Source of the DNA: Parafrankia irregularis
GTDB taxonomy: Bacteria > Actinomycetota > Actinomycetes > Frankiales > Frankiaceae
Direction of reading: 5' to 3'
DNA: 64,000 nucleotides
Assembly (NCBI RefSeq): GCF_001536285.1
Contig: NZ_FAOZ01000023.1
Coordinates: 62,001 to 126,000 of the forward strand
Positions 18,990 through 28,945 of this stretch are shown piece after piece; the first letter of the stretch is position 1, and each line of letters starts with the position of its first letter. A model generated the notes under the pieces. The model worked only from the letters and a program-made list of their open reading frames with translations. It did no database searches and was not told where the DNA came from. The position numbers and the translations under genes are program-made.

Positions 18990-20732
18990 GTGCGTGACTC
19001 CGGGGGACAGCCGATGAACACTGGTCCGGCCGCCGGTTCCCTCCCCCCTCAGTCCCGCGGACGACACCGTTCGGGCCGACGGGCACCCATGTCGTTCCGC
19101 GCGTCCGACCCGGCGGCGGGCCGGGCGCCGACCTCCTCCTCGCCCGCGGGCACGGCATCACCCGCAGGCACCGCGCCCAGAGGCACCGCGTACGACGGCG
19201 GCACGGGTGCGTCCAGCACCACAGGCGCGGCCGGCATCACGGCCGGCACGCCGGCCTCGGGCCAGGCACCCGGCCTGCCGGACCCGCGTGACGCGGGCGG
19301 GGCGGGCGCGGCACGGCGGACGCATCCGAGCCTGGCGGCGTTTCCCGGGCTCGCCGGCCTGGCGCCCGCGCGCCTGCGCGGCCAGAGCGACCGCATCCGG
19401 GCCGCGATGCGCGGCGCCATCCCGCTCGCGCTCGCCGGCCTGGTCGCGAACGCGGCGAACCTGGGGGTGACCCTGGTGATCGCGCGGGCGATGAGCACCC
19501 GGTCCTACGGTGCCGTCGCCCAGCTCTTCGCGATCTTCTTCGTCGTCTCCATGCCCGGCAGCGCCCTGCTCGTCGGCGTCGTCCGGCGGATCACCAACTG
19601 GCAGCACACCGGCCAGGCCAACCTGATCGACGCGTGGATCAGCCGGGTTCGACGGGTCGGCGTCATCGTGGTCCTCTCTGTCGCCGTGGTCGCGATCCTG
19701 GCCCGCGGCTTCATCGCCGACGAGCTCTCGCTGCCCGGCGCCGGCGGCGTCGCGGAGATCATCATCGCCGGTGCCGCCTGGTGCCTGCTGTGTGTCGACC
19801 GCGGGCTGATGCAGTGCGGGCGGCTGTACCCCGCGTTGTCCGCGAACCTGCTCGTCGACGCCGCGGTGAAGAGCGGCTCCACGATCGCGCTCGTGCTCGC
19901 CAGTCTGGACGAGGCCGGCGCGGCGATCGCCGTCCTGCTCGGCGTGCTCGCCGCGCTGGTGCACACCCGGTGGTGCCTGCGGCGGCATCCGTCCGCGCTC
20001 GGCAACCTGGAGCCGGTAGGCTGGCAGCCGCCTCCGGCGACCCCGGCAGGCCCCCCGGCAGGCACGGACACCGCGGCGACGACGCTGCCGTTGCCCGTCG
20101 CCGGCCCGGCGGCCACCGCGGAGCCTCGGCGCCTCGCCGTCGAGGTCGGTTCGGCCCTGGTGACACTGGCGTTCCTGGCCATCCTGCAGAACATCGATGT
20201 TCTGCTGCAGGGCAGGCTCTCTCCGGACGAGTCCGGCCCCTACGCGGCTGTGTCGGTCGCGGCGAAGGTACTCGTGCTGGGAGCCATCGTTCTCGCCGGC
20301 TTCCTCCTGCCTGAAGCCGCGGACCGTAATCACCTGGGGCAGCACGCACTGCATCAGCTCGGCGCAACCCTGGCGATACTCGCCGTGCCTGCCGTGGGGC
20401 TGCTCACAGTGGCCGCCATCGCACCCGACACACTGCTGTCTCTGGCTTTCGGGCCGCGTTTCACCAATGCCTCCGGTGCCCTCCTTCCACTCGCCGGAGC
20501 AATGACCTGTCTCGGAGCGACCGTGTTGTTCTCCCACTACCTGCTCGCACTCGGCGAACGAGCCGTGCTCGCCGTGCTCGCCATCGCGACCGGTGCCGCC
20601 GTGTCCCTGATGGTCTGGGCCCAGGGCTCCCCCGTGTCGACCGCGCGCGCGAATCTCGGCTGCCAGGCGGTTCTCGCGGTCGTGACCGGGCTGATGGTCC
20701 TCGCCGCCGCGCGCCGGACGGCCCGCGCATGA
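18990..20732 (+). CDS. Polysaccharide flippase-like membrane protein (MOP superfamily)
   Basis: About 580 residues with a Pro/Ala/Thr-rich N-terminal 120 residues followed by 12 or more predicted helices (for example IPLALAGLVANAANLGVTLVIARAM, VSMPGSALLVGVV, LVTLAFLAILQNIDVLLQGRL). The STRSYGAVAQLFAIFF and NIDVLL positions resemble Wzx/MurJ-type lipid-linked oligosaccharide exporters. The start is uncertain: GTG 18990 follows GGGGAGGG at a good distance; ATG 18954 and 19014 are in frame. It overlaps the glycosyltransferase gene (ATGA). Confidence 0.8.
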   Translation: MRDSGGQPMNTGPAAGSLPPQSRGRHRSGRRAPMSFRASDPAAGRAPTSSSPAGTASPAGTAPRGTAYDGGTGASSTTGAAGITAGTPASGQAPGLPDPRDAGGAGAARRTHPSLAAFPGLAGLAPARLRGQSDRIRAAMRGAIPLALAGLVANAANLGVTLVIARAMSTRSYGAVAQLFAIFFVVSMPGSALLVGVVRRITNWQHTGQANLIDAWISRVRRVGVIVVLSVAVVAILARGFIADELSLPGAGGVAEIIIAGAAWCLLCVDRGLMQCGRLYPALSANLLVDAAVKSGSTIALVLASLDEAGAAIAVLLGVLAALVHTRWCLRRHPSALGNLEPVGWQPPPATPAGPPAGTDTAATTLPLPVAGPAATAEPRRLAVEVGSALVTLAFLAILQNIDVLLQGRLSPDESGPYAAVSVAAKVLVLGAIVLAGFLLPEAADRNHLGQHALHQLGATLAILAVPAVGLLTVAAIAPDTLLSLAFGPRFTNASGALLPLAGAMTCLGATVLFSHYLLALGERAVLAVLAIATGAAVSLMVWAQGSPVSTARANLGCQAVLAVVTGLMVLAAARRTARA

Positions 20733-21991
20733 GCGCGTTCCCGCAGGAGGAAGCCGCGCTGGCCGCGCTCTCCGGAATCGACCTGACGGCGCTGTCCGCC
20801 CCCACCCCGACCCTGGCCGAGCTGGTCGAGCTGTCGGGCCTGCGCCGCATCCACATGTTGGCCTGGCGTGATCTCGACGACCCCGAGTCAGGCGGTTCGG
20901 AGCTGCATGCCGACAAGGTGGCCGAGCGGTGGGCCGCGGCCGGTGTCGACGTCAGCCTGCGCACCGCGCTCGCCCCCGGCCATCCGGAGACCGCACGGCG
21001 GCACGGGTACCAGGTCGTGCGCAAGGCCGGGCGCTATTCCGTCTTCCCGCGCACGGCGATGTCCGGCGCGTTCGGGCGGGGCGGCCCCTGGGACGGGCTG
21101 GTCGAGATCTGGAACGGCATGCCGTTCTTCTCCCCGCTCTGGGCACGCTGCCCGCGGGTGGTGTTCCTGCACCATGTGCACGCCGAGATGTGGCGGATGG
21201 TGCTCTCCCCCAAGCTGGCCCAGGTCGGCGAGACCATCGAGTTCAAGATGGCGCCGCCGATGTACCGGCGGACCCGCATCCTCACGCTGTCCCAGTCGTC
21301 CCGCGACGAGATCATCGAGCTGCTCGGCCTGCCGGCCGGCAACATCTCGGTGATCCCGCCGGGCATCGACCCGTCCTTCAGCCCGGCCGGGGAGCGTTCG
21401 CCGCATCCGCTGGTGCTGGCGGTCGGCCGGCTGGTCCCGGTCAAGCGGTTCGACGTGCTGATCGACGCGCTCATCCGTGCGCATGACGAGCATCCGGCGA
21501 TGGAGGCCGTGATCGTCGGCGAGGGGTACGAGCGCCCGGCGTTGGAGGCACGCGTCGCGGCCGCCGGCGCCGGCCGCTGGCTGCGGCTGGTCGGCAGGGT
21601 GGACGACGCGGAGCTTCTCGACCTCTATCGGCGCGCCTGGGTGCTGACCTCCGCCTCCGCCAGAGAAGGTTGGGGCATGACGATCACCGAGGCCGCCGCC
21701 TGCGGGACACCCGCCGTCGCGACCAGGATCGCCGGCCACACCGATGCGGTCGTGGACGGCGCGTCCGGTCTGCTCGTGGAGGATCCGCACGACCTGGGCA
21801 AGACGCTCGCGAGCGTGCTGACCGACACCGAGCTGCGGACCCGGCTGTCCACCGGCGCCCTGGCTCACGCGGCGACGTTCACCTGGGAGCAGACCGCCCG
21901 CGCGACCTACCTCGCCCTGGTGAACGAGGCCGCTCGTCGCAAGCTGCTGCGCCGCCCCGCCCCGAGCAGCCACCCGGGCACGCCCCAGTGA
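20729..21991 (+). CDS. GT4-type glycosyltransferase
   Basis: 420 residues with a GT-B fold. The N-terminal domain begins RRIHMLAWRDLDDPESGGSE; the linker contains LTLSQSSRDEIIELLGL and SVIPPGIDPSFSPAG; the donor domain has AVGRLVPVKRFDVLI, VIVGEGYERPALEARV and the E-x7-E element SAREGWGMTITEAAACGTP. The family uses nucleotide-sugar donors and retains configuration. ATGA and GTGA overlaps link it to the flippase and AftD-like genes, so all three are likely made together at the membrane. Confidence 0.94.
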   Translation: MSAFPQEEAALAALSGIDLTALSAPTPTLAELVELSGLRRIHMLAWRDLDDPESGGSELHADKVAERWAAAGVDVSLRTALAPGHPETARRHGYQVVRKAGRYSVFPRTAMSGAFGRGGPWDGLVEIWNGMPFFSPLWARCPRVVFLHHVHAEMWRMVLSPKLAQVGETIEFKMAPPMYRRTRILTLSQSSRDEIIELLGLPAGNISVIPPGIDPSFSPAGERSPHPLVLAVGRLVPVKRFDVLIDALIRAHDEHPAMEAVIVGEGYERPALEARVAAAGAGRWLRLVGRVDDAELLDLYRRAWVLTSASAREGWGMTITEAAACGTPAVATRIAGHTDAVVDGASGLLVEDPHDLGKTLASVLTDTELRTRLSTGALAHAATFTWEQTARATYLALVNEAARRKLLRRPAPSSHPGTPQ

Positions 21992-24900
21992 CGTTGACCG
22001 CTCAGGCATCCGGCTCCGCGACGCCCGACGGGCCGGAGCCGGGGCCGGATGCCACGCTGGGCCCCGACGGCCCAGGCTCGACCCGCCGACCGCGCATCCC
22101 CCACCGCTTCCAACGTGTGATCCCCTCGTGGCCCACGCTGGTGCTGGCGGCCCTGGCCTACATCCCGCTGCTGGCAACGGCGCCCGGGCGGATCGGCGCG
22201 GACACGAAGGCCTACCTCTACCTCGACCCGGGCCGGATGCTCTCCCGCGCGGTGTCGATGTGGGATCCCGACGTCGGCATGGGCACGGTCACCCACCAGA
22301 ACATCGGCTACCTGTTCCCGCAGGGCCTGTTCTACTGGCTCCTCCAGCTCGTCGGGCTGCCCGACTGGGTGGCCCAGCGGCTGTGGACCGGCTCGATCCT
22401 GTTCGGCGCGGGCGCGGGCGTGCTGTTCCTGATGCGGTCGTTCCGCTGGCCCGACCGGTACGCGTTCATCGCCGCGCTGGGCTACATGCTCACGCCCTAC
22501 ACCCTGGAGTACGAGGCACGGATCTCGGCGATCCTGCTGCCGTACGCGGGCCTGGGCTGGCTGATCGGCATCACCGTGCGCGGCCTGCGCGAGGCCGGCG
22601 TGGACGAGCTCGCCCGAGCGGGCGTCACCGATGCCTCCGGTGGCTCCGCTGCCGCTGCCGCTGCCGCCACGGGCCGCGCCCGGTGGGCCCGCCTGCGCTC
22701 CGGCTGGCGGTGGCCGGCGGCGTTCGCGCTGATGGTGACCCTGATCGGCAGCATCAACGCGTCCAGCCTGATCTTCATCCTGTTCGCGCCGCTGCTGTGG
22801 GTGCCGTTCGCGGTGTGGGGCACCCGCGAGATCCGGTTCGCGACCGCGCTCGGCCTGTGCACGCGGGCGGTGGCGCTGATCATCGTCACGTCCGCGTGGT
22901 GGATGGCCGGTCTGTACACGCAGGCCGGCTACGGCCTGAACGTGCTCGCGTTCACCGAGACGGTGAAGACCGTCGCGAGCAGCTCGCAGGCGTCCGAGGT
23001 GCTGCGGGGCCTCGGCAACTGGTTCTTCTACGGCGAGGACGCCCTCGGGCCCTGGATCAGCCCGGCGACCGAGTACACCGGCAACCTGGTGATCATCGCG
23101 ATCAGCTTCGCGGTGCCCATCCTGGCGCTGGCCGCCGCCGCCTGCGTGCGCTGGGGCCATCGCGCCTACTTCGTCGCCCTGATCACGCTCGGCGCGACGA
23201 TCTCGGTCGGCGTGTACCCGTACGACGACCCGTCGCCGCTGGGCCGGCTGTTCCGCGACTTCGCCGAGGGCTCCACCGCCGGGTTGGCGCTGCGTTCGCT
23301 GCCCCGCGCGGTTCCCATGGTGGTGCTGGGGCTGTCGGTGCTGCTCGCCGGCGGCCTGGCCGTCCTCGACCAGAGATTCGCGGCCAGCCGCGCACGGCGA
23401 GCCGAGGCCGCAGCCGCGGCAGCCGCGGCAGGCGCGGCCACGGCAGGCACGGCCTCCGCGCGCCGACGGCCCGCGCTGGTGCCGACCCTGGCGTTCGGCG
23501 GGGCGGCGCTGATGCTCGTGCTGAACATGTCGCCACTGTTCCGCGGGCAGTTCATCGAGCCGCTGCTGGACCGCCCGGAAGACATCCCGGCCTACGAGCA
23601 GCAGCTCGCCAGCGCCCTCGATGCCGTCGCCGCGGACACGACCGGCCAGCAGACCCGGGTGCTGGAGCTGCCCGGAGCCGACTTCGCCCACTACCGGTGG
23701 GGCACCACGCTCGACCCGGTCACCTACGGGCTGATGGACCGGCCGTCGGTGGTCCGCGAGCTCATCCCCTACGGCGACGCCGGCACCGTGGACCTGGTGC
23801 GCGCGCTGGACCGGCGGATGCAGGAAGGCGTGCTCGACTCCGAGTCGATCCCGGACATCGCCCGGCTGATGAGCGCCGGCGACGTCGTCCTGCGCAGCAA
23901 CCTCGCCTACGAGCGGTTCCGGACCCCGCGCCCCCGCGCGACCTGGGACCTGGTGGCCAACAACCGGCCGGACGGGCTGAGCGAGCCGCGCGCCTTCGGG
24001 CCACCCACCCTCGAGGACCCCGGCATCCCCTACACCGACGAGATCACGCTGGGCACCGACGCGGACGTCATCGACCCGCCGGCGCTGGCCGACTTCGCCG
24101 TCGACGACCCACATTCGATCGTGCGGGCCGAGAGCACCGAGGCACCGCTGCTGGTCAGCGGAAACGGTGAGGCCCTCGTCGACGCGGCCGCCACCGGCCA
24201 GCTCGACGCCGTGCTCGACAGCGGGCGCACCGTGCTCTACGCGGGCGACCTCGTCTCCGACCCCGACAAGATGCGCCAGGCCCTCAACGACGGCGCGGAG
24301 CTGCTCGTCAGCGACACCAACCGGCTGCGGGCCGAGCGGTGGACGGGCGTCCGCGAGAACTTCGGGTATGTCGAGCAGCCAGGCGTCACGCCACTGACCA
24401 AGGATCCGAACGACAACCGGCTGGTGCTCTTCCCCGACGCCGGGCACGCGTCCGAGACGATCATGCAGACGTCCCCGCCCGGCTCCGCGGCGCAGGTCGC
24501 GAACGTGCGGGCCACCGACTACGGCAACACGTTCTCCTACGGTGTCGCCGACCGGCCGACCCAGGCGATCGACGGCGACATGAAGTCCGCCTGGCGGGTG
24601 GGGGCGTTCACCGACCCGACCGGCGCCGCCTGGCAGGTACAGCTCACGAAGGCGACGACCGCCGACCACATCCGGCTCGTGCAGCCGATCAACGGCCCAC
24701 GCAACCGGTGGATCACCCGCGTCACGCTGACCTTCGACGGCGGCTCCCCCGTCACCGTCGACCTGCGGGACTCCTCCCGCACCGAGCTGGGCCAGGTCAT
24801 CGACTTCCCGTCCCGGACCTTCACCACCCTGCGGGTGCACGTCGACGCCACGAACTACGGCGAGCAGCGCACCTACGACGGTCTGTCCGGGGTGGGCCTG

Positions 24901-27009
24901 GCCGAGGTGGAGATCCCGGGCCCGGACGGCAAGCCGCTCACCGCGGACGAGGTGCTGCGCCTGCCCACCGACACCCTCGACGCCGCCGGCGCGGACTCGC
25001 TGGAGCACCGGCTGAGCCTGCAGATGTCGCGTGACCGCGCCAACCCGGCGGAACCGTTCCGCATGGACCCCGAGTCGACGATCAAGCGCACGTTCAACCT
25101 GCCCACGGCGCGCACGTTCGCGCTCACCGGCACGGCCCGGATCTCCGCCTACGCGCCGGACCAGCTCATCGACGCGACGCTGGGCCGCGCCGCGGCGGCG
25201 CCGACGGTGTCCTCGTCCGGCCGGCTGCCGGGTGACCTCGACGCGCGTGCGTCGAGCGCGTTCGACGGGAACGCCACCACGGCGTGGAGCCCGGGCCTCG
25301 GCGACCAGGTCGGGACCTGGCTGCAGATCGCCGCACCGACGCCGGTCACGTTCTCCACGATGAACCTGACGGTCGTGGCCGACGGGCGGCACTCGGTGCC
25401 GACGAAGATCGGCATCGTGGTCGACGGGCGCCGGGTCGGCGCCGTCACCGTCCCGCCGATCAACGACACCAAGGTGACCTCCCAGACCCGGGACGCCACC
25501 CAGACCGTGAGCCTGAGCTTCCCGGCTGTCACCGGGAACACCATCCGGATCGTCGTCGACGACGTCCGCACGGTCACCAGCACGGACACGATCAGCGGCG
25601 CGATCACCAACCTGCCGGTGGGTATCGCGGAGCTGTCCGTCCCCGGGATTGACGGCACCGCCGGCGGGACCGGCCGCAACGAGGCGGCCACCACGGCACC
25701 CGGCGCCGCCGGCTCCACGGGGGCCACCGCCGCCGCCACGGGCGACACGATCAACGCGGTCCCGGCGAGCACCGCCGGCCCGGCCGGCTCGGCCGGCACC
25801 GGATTCGTCGCCGCCGCCGCGCAGGACATTCCCGCGCCGTGTCGCACCGATCTGCTGACCATCGACGGCGCACCGATCGGGGTCCAGGTCACCGGCACCA
25901 TAAAGGACGCCAGCGGCCGCGACGGCCTCTCGCTGCGCGCCTGCGGGACGCCGGTGACCCTCAGCGCCGGCGACCACGTGATACGCACCGCGAACGGTTC
26001 CGTGACCGGCATCGACATCGACCGGCTGCTGCTCGCCTCCGAGGCCGGCGGTGGCGCATGGCTCGACGCCACCGGCGACAGCACGGACGCCGCCGCGATC
26101 ACCACCGGCGGAACCTCGGCGCCCGCGACCGCGACCACTGCGACCAGCGGTACGGGCAGCGGCGGGGCCGCGTCTCTGCCCACGCTGAAGGTCAAGGCGA
26201 CCAGCGACACGTCGTTCCGGGTGGACGTCACCGGGGCGACGCCGGGCAAGCCGTTCTGGCTGGTGCTGGGCGAGAGCCAGTCCCCCGGCTGGACGGCGAA
26301 GGCCGACGGCCAGGACCTCGGCAAGCCCCGGCTGGTGGACGCCTACGCCAACGGCTGGCGGGTCGACCCGACGAGCGGCAGCTTCAGTGTCGTCATCGAC
26401 TGGGCGCCGCAGCACGTGGTCGGCCTGGCGCTGAAGCTTTCGGTCGTCACCGGGGTGCTGAGCCTCGCGGTGCTGATCGCCAGCACCTACCGGCGCCGCC
26501 GCGGGCGGACCTGGCGCGACCTGGGCCTGCCCGCGGTACCGGGCGCGGCGAACCTGCCCGGCTCGGGTCGGCCCGGTCCGGGCGCCGCCAGCCTGGCCGA
26601 GCTGCCGACCGCCGAACCGTGGCGGGGCGCGGCACCGGTCGTCTCCGGGCGGTCGACCGTGATTCTGGCGCTGGCTCTCGGCGCGGTGAGCGTGGTGCTG
26701 GTCAGTCCGCTGGTCGGTCTGATCGTCGCGCTGTGCACCGCCGCCGCGGCACGGGTGCCCCGAGCCCGGATCGTGCTGCGTCTGGCGCCCGTGGTGTGCC
26801 TGGCGGTCAGCGCGCTCTACGTGCTGCAGGCACAGGGCCGGTTCGACCTCCCGTCGAACGGGTCCTGGGTGGCCGCGTTCCACAAGGTCGCCGCGATCTC
26901 CTGGCTTGCCGTCCTGTTGCTGGCCGCCGAGACGGTCATCACCCTCGCGGCCCGACGCCGCCAGCGACCGGCGACGTCCGCCCCCGCGGACGCAAGTCCG
27001 GCACGGTAG
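21988..27009 (+). CDS. AftD-like alpha-(1->3)-arabinofuranosyltransferase (DUF3367) with discoidin-type modules
   Basis: 1673 residues from the GTG inside the previous stop. The N-terminal membrane glycosyltransferase carries the AftD signature LDPGRMLSRAVSMWDPDVGMG and THQNIGYLFPQGLFYW, then about ten helices to residue 520. The extracytoplasmic part has two F5/8-type-C-like modules, near residues 840-980 (TQAIDGDMKSAWRVG) and 1085-1210 (SSAFDGNATTAWSPG), and further low-complexity linkers. Membrane helices return after about residue 1470. Mycobacterial AftD adds arabinofuranose from a decaprenyl donor to cell-wall arabinan. Here the acceptor could be a different glycan, because the genus is unknown. 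It is larger than the roughly 1400-residue mycobacterial form. Confidence 0.92.
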   Translation: MTLTAQASGSATPDGPEPGPDATLGPDGPGSTRRPRIPHRFQRVIPSWPTLVLAALAYIPLLATAPGRIGADTKAYLYLDPGRMLSRAVSMWDPDVGMGTVTHQNIGYLFPQGLFYWLLQLVGLPDWVAQRLWTGSILFGAGAGVLFLMRSFRWPDRYAFIAALGYMLTPYTLEYEARISAILLPYAGLGWLIGITVRGLREAGVDELARAGVTDASGGSAAAAAAATGRARWARLRSGWRWPAAFALMVTLIGSINASSLIFILFAPLLWVPFAVWGTREIRFATALGLCTRAVALIIVTSAWWMAGLYTQAGYGLNVLAFTETVKTVASSSQASEVLRGLGNWFFYGEDALGPWISPATEYTGNLVIIAISFAVPILALAAAACVRWGHRAYFVALITLGATISVGVYPYDDPSPLGRLFRDFAEGSTAGLALRSLPRAVPMVVLGLSVLLAGGLAVLDQRFAASRARRAEAAAAAAAAGAATAGTASARRRPALVPTLAFGGAALMLVLNMSPLFRGQFIEPLLDRPEDIPAYEQQLASALDAVAADTTGQQTRVLELPGADFAHYRWGTTLDPVTYGLMDRPSVVRELIPYGDAGTVDLVRALDRRMQEGVLDSESIPDIARLMSAGDVVLRSNLAYERFRTPRPRATWDLVANNRPDGLSEPRAFGPPTLEDPGIPYTDEITLGTDADVIDPPALADFAVDDPHSIVRAESTEAPLLVSGNGEALVDAAATGQLDAVLDSGRTVLYAGDLVSDPDKMRQALNDGAELLVSDTNRLRAERWTGVRENFGYVEQPGVTPLTKDPNDNRLVLFPDAGHASETIMQTSPPGSAAQVANVRATDYGNTFSYGVADRPTQAIDGDMKSAWRVGAFTDPTGAAWQVQLTKATTADHIRLVQPINGPRNRWITRVTLTFDGGSPVTVDLRDSSRTELGQVIDFPSRTFTTLRVHVDATNYGEQRTYDGLSGVGLAEVEIPGPDGKPLTADEVLRLPTDTLDAAGADSLEHRLSLQMSRDRANPAEPFRMDPESTIKRTFNLPTARTFALTGTARISAYAPDQLIDATLGRAAAAPTVSSSGRLPGDLDARASSAFDGNATTAWSPGLGDQVGTWLQIAAPTPVTFSTMNLTVVADGRHSVPTKIGIVVDGRRVGAVTVPPINDTKVTSQTRDATQTVSLSFPAVTGNTIRIVVDDVRTVTSTDTISGAITNLPVGIAELSVPGIDGTAGGTGRNEAATTAPGAAGSTGATAAATGDTINAVPASTAGPAGSAGTGFVAAAAQDIPAPCRTDLLTIDGAPIGVQVTGTIKDASGRDGLSLRACGTPVTLSAGDHVIRTANGSVTGIDIDRLLLASEAGGGAWLDATGDSTDAAAITTGGTSAPATATTATSGTGSGGAASLPTLKVKATSDTSFRVDVTGATPGKPFWLVLGESQSPGWTAKADGQDLGKPRLVDAYANGWRVDPTSGSFSVVIDWAPQHVVGLALKLSVVTGVLSLAVLIASTYRRRRGRTWRDLGLPAVPGAANLPGSGRPGPGAASLAELPTAEPWRGAAPVVSGRSTVILALALGAVSVVLVSPLVGLIVALCTAAAARVPRARIVLRLAPVVCLAVSALYVLQAQGRFDLPSNGSWVAAFHKVAAISWLAVLLLAAETVITLAARRRQRPATSAPADASPAR

Positions 27010-27039
27010 GCCGAATCTCCGACTCAAAGGTTGCAGAGA

Positions 27040-27066
27040 GTAACTTCCGGTTACCCTCCGTATAGC
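27040..27066 (+). promoter_or_regulatory. Inverted repeat and -10-like box before the hydrolase gene
   Basis: GTAAC-N5-GTTAC (27040-27054) is followed by TATAGC (27061-27066). This is the only AT-rich patch between aftD-like and hydrolase genes and could be an operator plus -10 element. No convincing -35 hexamer is visible. Confidence 0.35.
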
Positions 27067-27149
27067 ATCGCTGCGTCATCTGCTACGAGCGGCTCCTGGT
27101 CGACGAGTGCGACCGACCACGGGTCCTGACGAAGGGATGAGGCGCGGGG

Positions 27150-28877
27150 GTGCCACAAGAAACCACTTCGGATCGGGGGATTTCGCCGCAGGAGGCAACC
27201 GACTCCGGCGAAATCAGCCCGACGCACGGTCGGCACGGTCGGCATCGACGATCCGCGACCTGGCGGATCCGGCCGGCCAGGCCACACGGCGCGGGCAAGC
27301 AGAGCGTGGGCAGGCACAGCGGGGGGGAGCACAGCTTCGCGAGTGAAAACATCCACGCCGGCGGTCGACACGGTGCCGGCAGTCAACACGGTGCCGGCGG
27401 CCAACACGGCGCGCACGCCATGGCGGGTCGGCGGCGGCGGTCGAGGCGGCGCACTGCGCTGCTGCGCCTCGCGGTCCTCGTGCCGGTCCTGGTCGCGGGC
27501 ACGACCATCGCCGACCTCGGCGCGCAGGCGGTGCCGGTGCCCAGCGTCGTCATCGAGGACAACTCCGTCGGCTCCGGGGTCTCCCAGATCAGCTATTTCG
27601 GCGACTGGACGGCCTGCGTGGGCTGCTCGCCGAGCACACCCAACGGGCGTTACGCCCGTACGGCCGACGCCTCCAGCGGCGCGGTGCTCCGTTTCTCCGG
27701 CACCCAGGTCGACATCTACGGTGTGCTCGCGCCCAACGGAGGCATCGCGACCATCAGCGTCGACGGCGGGACGCCGACCGCAGTCAACACCTACTCCGCC
27801 ACCCCGTCGGTGGCCCGCATCTACCAGTCCGCCCTCCTCAATCCCGGCATCCACACCGCGGTACTGGTGAACGTCGGCTGGCGCGAACCGGCATCGGGCG
27901 GAATTCAGATCACGTTCGACCGGGCACAGGTCTTCGTCGAACAAAGCGGCGGGAACCCCGGCAACCGGTCCGGTCAGCCGTGGTTCTCCGGGGCGAACGG
28001 CGATCCCGTCCAGAACGCGGCGAACGTCGACGCCTTCTGCGACCGCAGGGGAAGCCCCTGCGACCTCGCCCATGTGTTCGTCAGCCGGAACAACTGGCAG
28101 AACATCGTCCAGCCGTCCTGGACCCAGGCCAACTTCGCCAACTGGCCGGGCCGTCTCGTCATCTCGGTACCTCCCTTCCCCGAGAACTCGGGGAGCACAC
28201 TCACGGCCTGTGCCGCGGGCGCCTATGACGGCTACTGGCGCACCTTCGGACAGACCCTCAACACCACCGGCAGGCAGAACTCGATCATCCGGATCGCCTG
28301 GGAGGCGAACGGCGACTGGTACCAGTGGTCCGGAAGCAACCCGTCGGCCTACATCGGCTGCTGGCGGCACATCGCCGACTCGATCAACGCGACGTCCGAT
28401 CCGGATCCGCTGCTCGACTGGACCATCAACGCGCACTACTCGCAGAACCCATCCAGCCACAACCCGCTCGACCTCTACCCCGGTGACAACTGGGTGGACA
28501 TCATCGGAATCGACGCCTACGACCACTACCCGCCGTCACGGACCCAGGCGGAGTTCAACAACCAGGCCAACGCCATCGGTGGAGTCACCTGGCTCTACAA
28601 CTTCGCCCGCGCCCACAACAAGCTCTTCGGCATCGGGGAGTGGGGAGTGGTGAGCGGGCGCGACGAGAACGGCGCCGGGGACAACCCCAACTACATCCGG
28701 TTCATGCGTGACTGGATGGAGCAGCGTGCCGGGCAGGGCCTGTACTACGAGAACTACTACAGCACCTGCGAGCCGCCGAACGTCGGCTCGAACCTGTATC
28801 GCCCCACTGATGATCACTGCCTGTTCATCAACAACGCCGCCGCACTGCTCTACACCGATCTGTGGAGCAGCCCCTAG
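27150..28877 (+). CDS. Secreted glycoside hydrolase, GH26-like
   Basis: 575 residues from GTG 27150 (GAGG seven bases before). A basic stretch MAGRRRRSRRRTALLRL followed by a hydrophobic core and ADLGAQA looks like a signal peptide beginning at ATG 27420; if that is the start, the protein has 485 residues. The preceding 90 residues are His/Gly-rich. A beta-sandwich-like module covers about 130-260, and the catalytic domain follows: IRIAWEANGDWYQW (acid/base Glu385) and FGIGEWGVVSG (nucleophile Glu497), as in GH26 mannanases and related beta-glycanases. It may trim or remodel the polymer made by the preceding cluster. Confidence 0.85.
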   Translation: MPQETTSDRGISPQEATDSGEISPTHGRHGRHRRSATWRIRPARPHGAGKQSVGRHSGGEHSFASENIHAGGRHGAGSQHGAGGQHGAHAMAGRRRRSRRRTALLRLAVLVPVLVAGTTIADLGAQAVPVPSVVIEDNSVGSGVSQISYFGDWTACVGCSPSTPNGRYARTADASSGAVLRFSGTQVDIYGVLAPNGGIATISVDGGTPTAVNTYSATPSVARIYQSALLNPGIHTAVLVNVGWREPASGGIQITFDRAQVFVEQSGGNPGNRSGQPWFSGANGDPVQNAANVDAFCDRRGSPCDLAHVFVSRNNWQNIVQPSWTQANFANWPGRLVISVPPFPENSGSTLTACAAGAYDGYWRTFGQTLNTTGRQNSIIRIAWEANGDWYQWSGSNPSAYIGCWRHIADSINATSDPDPLLDWTINAHYSQNPSSHNPLDLYPGDNWVDIIGIDAYDHYPPSRTQAEFNNQANAIGGVTWLYNFARAHNKLFGIGEWGVVSGRDENGAGDNPNYIRFMRDWMEQRAGQGLYYENYYSTCEPPNVGSNLYRPTDDHCLFINNAAALLYTDLWSSP

Positions 28878-28898
28878 CGGGAGGCCCTCGGAGCGGCG

Positions 28899-28935
28899 CG
28901 TCGCTCGCGGGAACGTGGGGGACCCGCGAGCGACG
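28899..28935. terminator. 13-bp hairpin between convergent genes
   Basis: Bases 28899-28911 pair perfectly with 28923-28935 around an 11-base loop, between the hydrolase stop (28877) and the DUF3037 stop (28946). It can serve both strands. Confidence 0.8.
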
Positions 28936-28945
28936 TCGCCTTGCG

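Noticed and set aside
21907-27027. 1706-residue open frame opposite the AftD-like gene
   Set aside because: Antisense shadow caused by GC-rich codon positions: its product is Arg/Gly/Ala/Pro-rich without domains, while the plus-strand frame has clear AftD motifs, helices and overlapping starts.
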